Assembly: GCA_003222945.1 (NCBI GenBank)
Contig: QHXM01000105.1
Location: forward strand, 1-38,700
Source of the DNA: Acidobacteriota bacterium
GTDB taxonomy: Bacteria; Acidobacteriota; Blastocatellia; Pyrinomonadales; Pyrinomonadaceae
Reading direction: 5' to 3'
DNA length: 38,700 bases
Below are positions 26,459 to 34,823 of the stretch, one piece after another. Position numbers and translations under genes: made by a program. Within the stretch, counting starts at the first letter, position 1. The number at the start of each line of letters is the position of its first letter. The notes under the pieces were generated by a model. The model worked only from the letters and a program-made list of their open reading frames with translations, did no database searches and was not told where the DNA came from.

Positions 26459-27409
26459 TTAATCCTTCAAATCAATCTCAGCCCATACAGGCCAGTGGTC
26501 CGAAACGCTCAAGCGGCGCACAACGCCGTAACTTAAAACTTTCGCGCCGCGCGTGAAAATCCAGTCCGTGTGCAAACGAATGGGGCCTGAGCGCCACGTC
26601 GCAGTGCCCGTGCGAAACGGTGTCGTGTAGCCTCTGGATTCAAGAAACTCCCGTATGCGCAGGCATGAGCGCTTCGAGAGCGTGTTGAAATCGCCGAGCA
26701 GGATAACAGGGTCATCAATCTCATCTGCGTGTGCGAGAACGGCCTCGTGCTGTTCGATCTGCTCTGGAATCGTCGAGTGCGGATCAATGTGAGAATTGAA
26801 GAGGTGGAGTCTTCGTTCGCCAATTTGAAACGTTGCGGCAATCGCCAGTCTTGGTCGCCATGCACATTTGTGCCAAGGTAAATCCAGACGCTTAATTTCA
26901 GCGAAGGGCAGGCGACTGAGAAGCGCTACGCCCGTTCTTCCGGTCTCAGCGGGCGAGATTTGCTCTTCAAAGTTTAGATACCATTCTCTCGATTTAGGGC
27001 TTTCACCCTGCTCTACATTCAAAGGAGCGAAAGCGTAGTTCATGCGAAGACGCCGGGCCAACTCGCGCGCTATGTGATGGCTTCCCGCACGAACAGTCTC
27101 TTTATCCGCCTCCTGCAATGCTAAAATCTGCGGCGCGGGAAGACGCAGATTGTCGGAAAGTATTCGCGCGCCCCTCTCTATATTTCGCTCGACGAGACGC
27201 GGGCGACGCTTCGGCAATGAGATTCCAAGTCGGCGACCGAGGCTTCCACCTATCAGGCGCGAGCCGACTGCGTAGCGTATATTGTAAGATGCAATGACGA
27301 GGGTTGATTGCTCTCTTTCAATCTCGAATGGTCCGGCGAAGCTATCAACTTCCAGACAGCTTCCCGCTTCGTCTGAAGTTCTAAGGCCGTCTTGTTGAAG
27401 AGTCGCCAT
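26459..27409 (-). CDS. Endonuclease/exonuclease/phosphatase (EEP) family hydrolase
   Basis: 316 residues from ATG 27409. EEP core motifs are present: ASYNIRYAVGS, ILALQEADKETV (metal Glu), HLFNSHIDPHS, VILLGDFNTLS (Asp, Asn) and VSDHWPVWAEI (Asp, His). The family contains DNases, sphingomyelinases and inositol phosphatases, and the sequence alone does not say which. No signal peptide is seen. An upstream in-frame start at 27640 would overlap the divergent receiver gene (27489-27854) and adds no recognisable domain, so the shorter form is chosen; no clear Shine-Dalgarno precedes it. It is cotranscribed with the methyltransferase gene, six bp apart. Confidence 0.88.
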   Translation of the reverse strand: MATLQQDGLRTSDEAGSCLEVDSFAGPFEIEREQSTLVIASYNIRYAVGSRLIGGSLGRRLGISLPKRRPRLVERNIERGARILSDNLRLPAPQILALQEADKETVRAGSHHIARELARRLRMNYAFAPLNVEQGESPKSREWYLNFEEQISPAETGRTGVALLSRLPFAEIKRLDLPWHKCAWRPRLAIAATFQIGERRLHLFNSHIDPHSTIPEQIEQHEAVLAHADEIDDPVILLGDFNTLSKRSCLRIREFLESRGYTTPFRTGTATWRSGPIRLHTDWIFTRGAKVLSYGVVRRLSVSDHWPVWAEIDLKD

Positions 27410-27488
27410 GTGTGAAATATCTTTTACGCGAATCGAAAAATCAATGCAAAGTTTGCGGGAAGCATTTTCCGGGAAAGAAAAGTAGCAA

Positions 27489-27854
27489 ATGGGAAAATAT
27501 GTGTTGGCCGTTGTGGACGATATGTTCTTCGCCTCGAAGATTCGCGCGACAGCCGAGCAGATCGGTTTGGAAGTGCGCTTTGTAAAAAGCGCCGAAGATG
27601 CTCTGGAAAAAGCGCGCGCTGAATCACCCGCGCTTATCATCGCAGACCTTCATTCAACTAAATGCGATCCGTTTGACCTTGCGCTACAGATAAAAGCGGA
27701 CAGTAGTTTACAGAGCACGCCTCTGATAGGTTTCTTCTCACACGTCCAGACAGAGTTGCAGCAGAGAGCCGGGCAATCAGGTTTCGACAGAGTTATGCCG
27801 CGCTCAGTGTTCAGTAAGAACTTGGCGGAGATTCTGGCTGGAAGAGTTAGTTGA
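27489..27854 (+). CDS. Single-domain receiver protein with degenerate switch residues
   Basis: 121 residues with a receiver fold: VLAVVDDM (Asp10, Asp11), phosphoacceptor candidate Asp53 in LIIADLHSTKCDPFD, Ser84 in IGFFSHV in place of Thr/Ser, and RVMPRSVF where the normal invariant Lys of the K-P motif is Met103. Loss of that lysine usually weakens phosphorylation-dependent switching, so this may be a pseudo-receiver. There is no output domain and no kinase nearby. It is divergent from the EEP hydrolase (79 bp shared upstream region) and convergent with the CopA gene, so it is its own transcription unit. Confidence 0.8.
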   Translation: MGKYVLAVVDDMFFASKIRATAEQIGLEVRFVKSAEDALEKARAESPALIIADLHSTKCDPFDLALQIKADSSLQSTPLIGFFSHVQTELQQRAGQSGFDRVMPRSVFSKNLAEILAGRVS

Positions 27855-27894
27855 TGGAAACCCTCGCGCGGCAATGGTCAACGCAGAATCTATC

Positions 27895-30468
27895 TTAACT
27901 TATCGGCGGCTTAAACCTGCGCAATCGTAAGCTGTTCGTCACGACCGAAACACTTGAAAGCGACATCGCGGCACTTGCGATTATGGGCGAGAGCAGCCAG
28001 CCAGTGAATGGATAGAGCAGTCCTGCTGCTATGGGGATTCCTATGATGTTGTAGATGAAAGCCCAGAAGAGATTCTGTTTGATGGTGCGAATCGTCGCGC
28101 GCGAAAGTGCGATAGCCGTTACAACGCCGCGCAGGTCGCTGCGGATTAACGTGATGTCTGAGGCTTCGATTGCTACATCAGTGCCTGTGCCGATTGCGAT
28201 TCCTACGTCGGCTTGAGTGAGCGCGGGCGCGTCGTTGATTCCATCGCCTACCATGCCTACGACTTTCTTCTCCTCCTGTTGAAGCCGCTTAATCTCAAGG
28301 CTCTTGCCTTCCGGCAAAACTTCCGCAAGGACACGCTTGATGCCGACGCGTCTTGCAACCGCCTCAGCCGCCGGGCGATTGTCGCCCGTAATCATTACGA
28401 CTTCGAGACCAATGCGTTTGAAGGCTTCGACTGCTTCTTTGGACTCAGGCTTTATCTCGTCCGAGACGGCAATGATTCCTGCCGGGCGATTATCTACTGT
28501 GATGAACATTGGCGTCTTGCCTTCGGAAGCGAGATGGACTGCGCGATCTTTCAGGCCGTCGAGAGCGATGTTACGTTCAATCATCAATCTTGAATTTCCG
28601 AGCAGCAGATGATGACCGCCAACGTCTGCTTCAATGCCGCGACCTGCGATTGCCTGAAAGTTTGAAGCATCAGAAAGCGTCAGACCACGCTCTTGAGCCG
28701 ATTCTACAATCGCAGCGCCTACGGCGTGCTCGCTCCCTCTCTCGGCAGATGCAGCCAACCTCAACAACTCTTCATCAGAGATTTTGTCCAGGCCATCAAG
28801 TCTTACAATGTCCGTAAGCGCTGGCTCTCCGCGCGTGATCGTTCCGGTCTTATCGAGCACGATTGTCTGAATCCTGTGTGCAATCTCCAGCGATTCGCCG
28901 CCCTTTATTAGAACGCCGTTCTCCGCGCCTTTGCCCGTCCCGACCATGATTGCCGTAGGCGTCGCTAGCCCCAGCGCGCAGGGGCAGGCTATGATTAGAA
29001 CAGAGACTGCGTTAAGTAAAGCCATAGTGAAGCGCGTCGGTTCGGGAGCAAGAACAAACCATGTGACGAACGTTGCTATTGCGATCAAGATGACTAGGGG
29101 CGTGAAGATGCCGCTGATAACATCGGCCATGCGCGCAATCGGAGCTTTCGAGCCTTGCGCGTCCCCGACGAGTTTTACGATCTGCTGAAGCGTAGTATCA
29201 CTGCCTACCTTTGTCGCGCGGAATTTGAAAGAGCCTGTCTTGTTTAGCGTCGCGCCAAAGACCTCCGCGCCCTTCGCCTTCTCAACAGGCAAACTCTCGC
29301 CTGTCAGCATAGATTCATCAACGGCTGACGAGCCTTCTATAACCACACCATCAACAGGAATCTTTTCTCCGGGTCGGACCAAGATGATGTCGCCCGTCAA
29401 AACCTCTTCGACGGGAATATCTCTTTCATGATTATCGCGCACGACGCGCGCCGTCTTCGGCTGAAGACCTATAAGACGACGAATCGCATCGCCAGTTCTT
29501 CCTTTGGCGCGCGACTCAAGCATTCTTCCCAGAAGGATGAGCGCGATGATGACAGACGCAGCCTCGAAATAGACTGGCGACTCGGAAGCGCTCATTCCGC
29601 TCATGCCCGGCATAGCAGCGCTGTTTGCTTGCGCTGAAAAAAAGTTTGGAAAGATTGTGGCTGCAACCGAGTATAGATAGGCTGCGCCCGTGCCGACTGC
29701 AATCAGCGTGTTCATGTCGGCAGCGCGATGACGAAAGGCAGCCCATGCGCCGCGATAGAACTGCCATCCGGAATAGAAGACTACGGGAGTCGTCAGGGCG
29801 AGTTGAAGGTAATTGATGCCAGAGAAGTTTAAGAGTGAGATGCGACCGTGCGACATAGCTATGACTAGCACTGGAAGAGAAAGAAGCGTTGCGAACCAGA
29901 ATTTTCTACGCAGTCCCTTATACTCTGCTTCGCGCGCCGCCTGTTCAGAATCCTGAGCGGCTTCGTCCCCGCCGCTTCCAGAGACTTCGCGCACGCGATA
30001 GCCCAACTCTTCAATCATGCGCCGAATCTTTCTTACTTCGATTGATTGAGGAAGATATTCTGCGCGCACCTCCATCGTGCCTAAATTGAAAGATGCGCTT
30101 ACGACGCCGCCGAGCGAATTAAGACGCTTTTCAAGTAATCGGCTTGTCCCGGAAGGCCGCGCCGAATCGTCAACGATGAAGCAGACGCGCGCCGTGCCAG
30201 CCGTCCCGTAGCCGACATCTTTCACAGCCTCGATTAGCTTGCTTACGTTCGTTGATTGCGGATCGTACTCTACAGTCGCGCGCAAAGTAGCAAAGTTAAC
30301 GCCCGCTTGATGAACGCCCGGAGTCTTCGATAGCTTTCGCTCAATGCGTCGCGCACATGCGGCGCAGGTCATCCCTGTTATCGGCAGATCAACTCGCTCA
30401 CTCGCAGCATCCGACGCAGACTGAGCATGATGAATCGTTTTCTCTTTGATTGTCTTACTGCTTGCCAT
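27895..30468 (-). CDS. copA: Copper-exporting P1B-type ATPase (CopA)
   Basis: 857 residues. The N-terminus is followed by a heavy-metal-associated domain with [12 protein letters not shown] (Cys35, Cys38). A second HMA-like domain (about 95-160, [20 protein letters not shown]) has lost the CxxC pair. After the first membrane helices there is a Met-rich loop [10 protein letters not shown]. The A-domain TGES, the CPC motif in [11 protein letters not shown], the phosphorylation site DKTGTIT, and [10 protein letters not shown] of the P-domain are intact. It pumps Cu(I) out of the cytoplasm driven by ATP. No copper chaperone or CueR/CopY-type regulator lies next to it. It follows DAHP synthase on the same strand but a terminator lies between them, so it is separately transcribed. 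Confidence 0.96.
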   Translation of the reverse strand: MASSKTIKEKTIHHAQSASDAASERVDLPITGMTCAACARRIERKLSKTPGVHQAGVNFATLRATVEYDPQSTNVSKLIEAVKDVGYGTAGTARVCFIVDDSARPSGTSRLLEKRLNSLGGVVSASFNLGTMEVRAEYLPQSIEVRKIRRMIEELGYRVREVSGSGGDEAAQDSEQAAREAEYKGLRRKFWFATLLSLPVLVIAMSHGRISLLNFSGINYLQLALTTPVVFYSGWQFYRGAWAAFRHRAADMNTLIAVGTGAAYLYSVAATIFPNFFSAQANSAAMPGMSGMSASESPVYFEAASVIIALILLGRMLESRAKGRTGDAIRRLIGLQPKTARVVRDNHERDIPVEEVLTGDIILVRPGEKIPVDGVVIEGSSAVDESMLTGESLPVEKAKGAEVFGATLNKTGSFKFRATKVGSDTTLQQIVKLVGDAQGSKAPIARMADVISGIFTPLVILIAIATFVTWFVLAPEPTRFTMALLNAVSVLIIACPCALGLATPTAIMVGTGKGAENGVLIKGGESLEIAHRIQTIVLDKTGTITRGEPALTDIVRLDGLDKISDEELLRLAASAERGSEHAVGAAIVESAQERGLTLSDASNFQAIAGRGIEADVGGHHLLLGNSRLMIERNIALDGLKDRAVHLASEGKTPMFITVDNRPAGIIAVSDEIKPESKEAVEAFKRIGLEVVMITGDNRPAAEAVARRVGIKRVLAEVLPEGKSLEIKRLQQEEKKVVGMVGDGINDAPALTQADVGIAIGTGTDVAIEASDITLIRSDLRGVVTAIALSRATIRTIKQNLFWAFIYNIIGIPIAAGLLYPFTGWLLSPIIASAAMSLSSVSVVTNSLRLRRFKPPIS

Positions 30469-30505
30469 TGTCGTTTGGTTCTTATTGTAAACGTTATTCG
30501 CTCAC

Positions 30506-30542
30506 AAATAAAAAGGGAAGGCGTCGAAGCAGCCGCCTTCCT
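30506..30542 (-). terminator. Rho-independent terminator downstream of DAHP synthase
   Basis: On the minus strand an 8-bp stem GGAAGGCG/CGCCTTCC with a ten-base loop is followed by C and a TTTTTATTT tail. Two weaker hairpins (30572-30607 and the perfect GCCCGC/GCGGGC at 30620-30635) lie between it and the stop codon. It would stop the DAHP synthase transcript before the CopA gene. Confidence 0.85.
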
Positions 30543-30646
30543 CTATACGTCTGGTTTTAACTGACATCTATTCCCCGCGCTTCGGCCTTTCGGCCTTGGC
30601 ACGGGGCTTTACTCTGGTCGCCCGCTTGCGCGGGCTAAGTTGTAAA

Positions 30647-31666
30647 TTAGCCAACAGTGGCAGGTGTTATCACTTCATGTATGGCTCTCACTTCCTGAAC
30701 AAGCTGGTCGTACTGCTCAAGCGTCAGTGCCTGCGCGCCGTCTGAAAGAGCGCGTTCCGGCTGATCGTGGACCTCTATAATCAATCCGTCGGCTCCGACG
30801 GCAACGCCCGCGCGAGCGAGCGGGATGACCATGTGATTCTTGCCAGTGCCGTGCGATGGGTCAACGACAACCGGAAGATGAGAGATGCGGCGCACGGCTG
30901 GAATCGCCGCGAGGTCAAGAGTGTTTCGAGTGTGCTGTGCGAAGGTGCGAACGCCGCGCTCGCAGAGCACAACGTTGTAGTTTCCTTCTGCCATGATGTA
31001 CTCAGCCGCGAGCAGCCATTCGTCGAGCGTTGCGGCCAAGCCGCGCTTTAGGAGAACAGGCAGACGGGAGCGACCCGCGCGGCGAAGCAGAGAAAAGTTC
31101 TGCATGTTGCGCGCGCCTATCTGAATCATGTCGCCGTAGCGTTCGACCAGATCAACTCCGGCTTCATCAAGAGCTTCGGTTACAATCTTCAATCCGTAAG
31201 CCTCGCGCACTTCAGCTAGAATCTTCAAACCCTCTTCGCCTAATCCTTGAAAAGCGTAAGGTGACGTGCGCGGCTTGAACGCTCCGCCGCGAAAGAATCG
31301 CACACCGCTTCGTCGCACAGACTCTGCGATAGCGAAAGCCTGCGCGCGGCTCTCAATCGCGCAAGGGCCAGCGATGATTGCAAGCTCGTCGCCTCCAATC
31401 GTAGCGTCGCCGATGCGAACGACTGTCTTATCCGGTCTGAGGTCGAGCGTGATTAGCTTGTAAGGCTTGCTTACGCGAATGGCTTCTGCAACACCCGGCA
31501 GATTCTCAAAACGGGTCACATCAACCGCGCCCTGATTGCCAGTGATGCCAATGGCCGTGCGCGTAGCACCCGGCATAGTGTGAGCGCGCAACCCAAGTTC
31601 ATTAACGATGCTGACCACATGATCTATCTCGCTCTCGGTCGCATCCGTCTTCATTACTATTAACAT
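30647..31666 (-). CDS. aroF: 3-deoxy-7-phosphoheptulonate (DAHP) synthase with N-terminal ACT-like domain
   Basis: 339 residues from ATG 31666, matching the size of the B. subtilis/Thermotoga type. GGAGA at 31672-31676 is six bases upstream of this ATG. The frame continues upstream to 31723 but those 19 codons are translated from a hairpin and are rejected. Residues about 1-70 form the ACT/ferredoxin-like regulatory domain; the barrel follows with [64 protein letters not shown] and [11 protein letters not shown]. It condenses phosphoenolpyruvate and erythrose 4-phosphate, the first step of aromatic amino acid synthesis; the N-terminal domain suggests feedback control by Phe or Tyr. Confidence 0.96.
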   Translation of the reverse strand: MLIVMKTDATESEIDHVVSIVNELGLRAHTMPGATRTAIGITGNQGAVDVTRFENLPGVAEAIRVSKPYKLITLDLRPDKTVVRIGDATIGGDELAIIAGPCAIESRAQAFAIAESVRRSGVRFFRGGAFKPRTSPYAFQGLGEEGLKILAEVREAYGLKIVTEALDEAGVDLVERYGDMIQIGARNMQNFSLLRRAGRSRLPVLLKRGLAATLDEWLLAAEYIMAEGNYNVVLCERGVRTFAQHTRNTLDLAAIPAVRRISHLPVVVDPSHGTGKNHMVIPLARAGVAVGADGLIIEVHDQPERALSDGAQALTLEQYDQLVQEVRAIHEVITPATVG

Positions 31667-31671
31667 AAATA

Positions 31672-31676
31672 TCTCC
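31672..31676 (-). promoter_or_regulatory. Ribosome binding site fixing the DAHP synthase start
   Basis: GGAGA on the minus strand, five bases before the ATG at 31666. It excludes the longer upstream frame that reads through the hairpin at 31680-31759. Confidence 0.8.
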
Positions 31677-31679
31677 GCG

Positions 31680-31759
31680 TGAATCGAAACTCGTAAATCG
31701 TGAATAGTGAAAAGCTTTTTCATCTATCTACGATTCACGATTCACGAATAAACGATTCA
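31680..31759. repeat. Heptamer-repeat hairpin, CGATTCA type (locus E)
   Basis: The right arm (31731-31759) is CGATTCA twice, then CGAATAA and ACGATTCA; the left arm (31680-31710) is an imperfect complement with TGAATCG and ATCGTGAAT blocks. The centre is GAAAAGCTTTTT (31709-31720). It lies between the ArgRS stop and the DAHP synthase ribosome site. Confidence 0.85.
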
Positions 31760-31821
31760 AGCCATTTATACCTTCAATATTTAATAAAAGTACAGTGAAA
31801 GCGGGCAAAGGAAACTCCTTG

Positions 31822-33894
31822 TTACATTCGTTCAGGAACACTAATGCCGAGTGTTGCAAGCGCCGAAGTCAGTTGACGACGCGTTATGTCTGCGACTGTG
31901 ACGAGCACTGCGCGGCGCGTCTCATTCTCTTCGGCGATAATGCGGTGACGATGGTAGAAGAGATTGAAGGCACGCGCCAGATTGAAAGTGTACTTTGCAA
32001 CGAGCGCAGGCTCTGCCGCTGCAACTGCCTGCGCGACTGCTTCGTCAAGCCTTGCGGCAAGAGTCACGAGCGACCAGATTTCATCGCCGCTCTCGCCTTC
32101 CAGAACGCGCGCCATCTCTTCCATAATCGAAGCGTCACCTCTTGCTGCAAGCCCGATCTTTTCAACTGCATCGGCCTGCGCCGCTTCGTCCAGTTTGCGG
32201 AAGATTGAGTTAGCGCGCACGGCTGAATACTGGCAATAAGGTCCTGTCTCGCCTTCAAACGATAGGGCTTCTTTGAAATCGAAAGCGATTACGGAGTTAC
32301 GCGTGAATTTCAGTAGGAAGTAGCGCAACGCGCCGACGGCGATGATGTGCGCTGTTGCGCGCCTCTCTTCATCTGAAATTTCAGGATGCCTGGTTTCAAC
32401 TTCGCGTAGCGCGTCCGCTTCAAGGCGATTGATTAGATCGTCCGCTTTCACGCCCAAGCCTTTGCGACCGCTCATCTCAACGAAGGGACGTGCGCGGTCT
32501 TCGTCTGATAATTTGATTCCAAGCTCGTCGCTGGCGGCGATTGAGAGCGCGACCATCTCGTAACTGAGATGCACGCTCGCTTGCTCGCCGATATGGGGCG
32601 CGACTGCCGCAACACCTCTGCGCACTATGTCCTGAGTGTAAGACTGGCGCGAATCAATCACGTTGTAAACAGTTGCGCCTGCGCCAAAGCTTGGCAGAAC
32701 ATTCTCGCCCGGCTCGCAGCTTTCGACTGGCTGAGCTTCTGCGGTTGTAATCCAGGTGATGTGTCCGTCCGGGTAAGAGCGAAATGGCTTGTAGTAAAAA
32801 TCCAGATCAAGCTGTCCGAGTTTCCAGAGTTGATATGCGATGTCTTTGCCCGTGTAAGTGACAGTGCCGTTCGAGCGAACGATTATCTTATCGGCTTCGT
32901 GCTCGTCAGTTCCAGTGTGGGACTCAAAGGGCATCACCCAACAGCCAGCATTTCTTCCTTCCGTCTGACAATGAATTGCACCTGTCTCCTTCATTCTTTC
33001 GAACGCATGATCCCAGAATTTCAGACGAAGAATTTCAGACTCGCGCGGGAGCACATCGTAGCGAATGCCAAGACGCTCCATTGTGTCTAGTATGCACTGT
33101 ACGTTTCGCGTTGCGACGTAGTCTGCGAGTTCTGCTGTCGGATTGTCGCCCTCTTCGATTAAGTGAAGTGTTTGGGCGCGAAGTTTCAATCGCTCTACAT
33201 TCGTTTCGCCGTTCGGGTCATCGTCGCGGTAGAAGAGACCAACGCGCGTGTACAAATCCCAGCAGTAGTAATCAAACAGGTGGTCCGCTGGAAGCGAGCG
33301 GTCCAGAGCTTTTATGTCTTCGAGCGCCATCTGTTCAAGTTGAATGAAGCCCACGACAACGTCTGCGACCTGCACGCCTGTGTTGTCAATGTAGTTCTGA
33401 ACTTCGACGCGCTCGCCGGCAGCTTGAAGTATGCGGACGAACGTATCGCCGAGCACAGCGTTGCGGACGTGACCAATATGCGCTGCCTTATTCGGATTGA
33501 TACTCGTGTGCTCGACCATGCGCTTCGGTCGAGTGTCAGTAACGGAATCAATTTCGGTTGAGACTTTGTCTTGCGTCGAGAAATTGGAAAGAAACCTTGC
33601 GCGGTCAAAGAAGACGTTCAGGTATCCTGCTCCTGCGACTTCAACGCGCGCAACGCCTTCGGTCTTCTGAAGCACATCGGCAAGCTGCTCTGCGATTGCG
33701 CGAGGTGCACGTTTCTCTCCCGTCGCCTGCTTGATTCGCTTTGCAAGCTCGAATGCGACCGGGAACGCAATATCGCCAAGCTCTGTGCGCGGCGGGACTT
33801 CTGCGGAGACCTGTTCGAGCGTTACAGCAAAAGAATCTTGCGCGGCTTTAACGATGGATTCGCGCAAATTGGTTTGTAATTCTAAAAGATTCAT
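31822..33894 (-). CDS. argS: Arginyl-tRNA synthetase
   Basis: 690 residues, longer than E. coli ArgRS (577). N-terminal additional domain LGDIAFPVAFELAKRI and the family VEVAGAGYLNVFF block are followed by the HIGH signature as KAAHIGHVRN (residues 136-145). The second class I signature is EMSGRKGLGVKADDL in place of KMSKS, as in many ArgRS. The C-terminal anticodon-binding domain carries YCQYSAVRANSIFRK and LARAFNLFYHRHRI. It charges tRNA-Arg in an ATP-dependent reaction that needs bound tRNA. The segment with HCQTEGRNAGCWVMPFESHTGTDEHEAD belongs to a lineage-specific form. The ATG is preceded by AAAGGA. Confidence 0.96.
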   Translation of the reverse strand: MNLLELQTNLRESIVKAAQDSFAVTLEQVSAEVPPRTELGDIAFPVAFELAKRIKQATGEKRAPRAIAEQLADVLQKTEGVARVEVAGAGYLNVFFDRARFLSNFSTQDKVSTEIDSVTDTRPKRMVEHTSINPNKAAHIGHVRNAVLGDTFVRILQAAGERVEVQNYIDNTGVQVADVVVGFIQLEQMALEDIKALDRSLPADHLFDYYCWDLYTRVGLFYRDDDPNGETNVERLKLRAQTLHLIEEGDNPTAELADYVATRNVQCILDTMERLGIRYDVLPRESEILRLKFWDHAFERMKETGAIHCQTEGRNAGCWVMPFESHTGTDEHEADKIIVRSNGTVTYTGKDIAYQLWKLGQLDLDFYYKPFRSYPDGHITWITTAEAQPVESCEPGENVLPSFGAGATVYNVIDSRQSYTQDIVRRGVAAVAPHIGEQASVHLSYEMVALSIAASDELGIKLSDEDRARPFVEMSGRKGLGVKADDLINRLEADALREVETRHPEISDEERRATAHIIAVGALRYFLLKFTRNSVIAFDFKEALSFEGETGPYCQYSAVRANSIFRKLDEAAQADAVEKIGLAARGDASIMEEMARVLEGESGDEIWSLVTLAARLDEAVAQAVAAAEPALVAKYTFNLARAFNLFYHRHRIIAEENETRRAVLVTVADITRRQLTSALATLGISVPERM

Positions 33895-33960
33895 GTTCCT
33901 TTATCTACAGTAGCAAATAATCGTTTTCAGCAAAGTAGGCAGTATAGCCCAGTAGGAATG

Positions 33961-34042
33961 TAAAATTAAAAATGCAAAATGAAAAATTGCGGACAGCTTC
34001 CCTCAGGATTTTTCATTTTGCATTTCTCATTTTTAATTTTTT
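33961..34042. repeat. A/T-rich heptamer-repeat hairpin, AAAAATG type (locus F)
   Basis: The left arm (33961-33988) is AAAAATG, CAAAATG, AAAAATT in 7-bp steps; the right arm (34010-34042) is TTTTTCA, TTTTGCA, TTTCTCA, TTTTTAA. The centre carries GGACAGCTTCCCTCAGG. It lies in the divergent gap between the ArgRS and sirtuin start codons, and translating it gives a false N-terminal extension of the sirtuin. Confidence 0.85.
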
Positions 34043-34073
34043 GGTGCGCTCTGATACCATCCTTAATACTCGA

Positions 34074-34823
34074 ATGAGCGTGAATCAAGAGACCGGAATC
34101 TCCGAAGAGTTGCGCAGGCGATTCAGAGAGGCGCGGCGCGTTTTCGTTTTGACGGGCGCGGGCGTCTCGGCTGAATCAGGCGTGCCCACGTTTCGCGGCG
34201 GAGGCCAGACGGCGGTTTGGAAGGGAATGCCGTTCGACAAGATTTCATCAGCAGGAATGCTTGAGCGCAATCTGGCGGAAGTGTGGGAGTGGTTTAATTA
34301 TCGCAGGGATGTAATTGAAAGCATCGCTCCGAACGCGGCGCACCTGGCGATTGAGCGCTGGCAGGACCGGTTCGAGGATTTCACGCTCGTCACGCAGAAC
34401 GTTGATGGGCTGCATCAGGCGGCAGGCTCGCGCTCTTGTATTGAGCTTCACGGAAATCTTTGGCGAGCACGATGCATTTGGTGCGAAGCGAAGTACGATC
34501 TTCGCAACGGGGAGACGACGGCGATCCCCACTTTCACGTGCGAGGATTGCGGAAACTACTTGCGGCCTGATGTTGTTCTATTCGGCGAGATGCTGCCCGT
34601 TGGCGCATACGAACTCGCGGCGGCTAAGGCCAAAGACGCGGAGCTATGTTTCGTCGTAGGGACTTCCGCGATTGTCTATCCTGCGGCAAGTTTGCCTGAG
34701 ATTGCGAGCGCGGCTGGCGCTTATGTGGTTGAAATCAATCCAGAGCCTACGCCGCTTTCTAACCTTTGTGATGAAGTGATAATGGGAAAGGCAGGAGAGG
34801 TTCTGCCTCTATTTGAACTCTGA
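34074..34823 (+). CDS. NAD-dependent protein deacylase (class III sirtuin)
   Basis: 249 residues from ATG 34074. The frame remains open to 33972 but that part is translated hairpin, so the shorter start is used, although no Shine-Dalgarno is obvious. Sirtuin signatures are LTGAGVSAESGVPTFRGGGQ (NAD binding), TQNVDGLHQAAG, catalytic His in ELHGNLW, two CxxC zinc pairs (CIWC and CEDC), and RPDVVLFGEMLP. Class III deacylases of the SIRT5/CobB type use a Tyr-x-x-Arg pair for acidic acyl groups; the corresponding block here is WFNYRRD, i.e. Phe-Asn-Tyr-Arg, so succinyl-specificity is uncertain. It removes acyl groups from lysine with NAD. It overlaps the LarC gene by one base, so the two are likely cotranscribed. 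Confidence 0.94.
   Translation: MSVNQETGISEELRRRFREARRVFVLTGAGVSAESGVPTFRGGGQTAVWKGMPFDKISSAGMLERNLAEVWEWFNYRRDVIESIAPNAAHLAIERWQDRFEDFTLVTQNVDGLHQAAGSRSCIELHGNLWRARCIWCEAKYDLRNGETTAIPTFTCEDCGNYLRPDVVLFGEMLPVGAYELAAAKAKDAELCFVVGTSAIVYPAASLPEIASAAGAYVVEINPEPTPLSNLCDEVIMGKAGEVLPLFEL

Noticed and set aside
27410-27640. N-terminal extension of the EEP hydrolase
   Set aside because: It is antisense to the divergent receiver gene, has no domain similarity, and low-complexity Ser/Ala-rich translation typical of a shadow frame.
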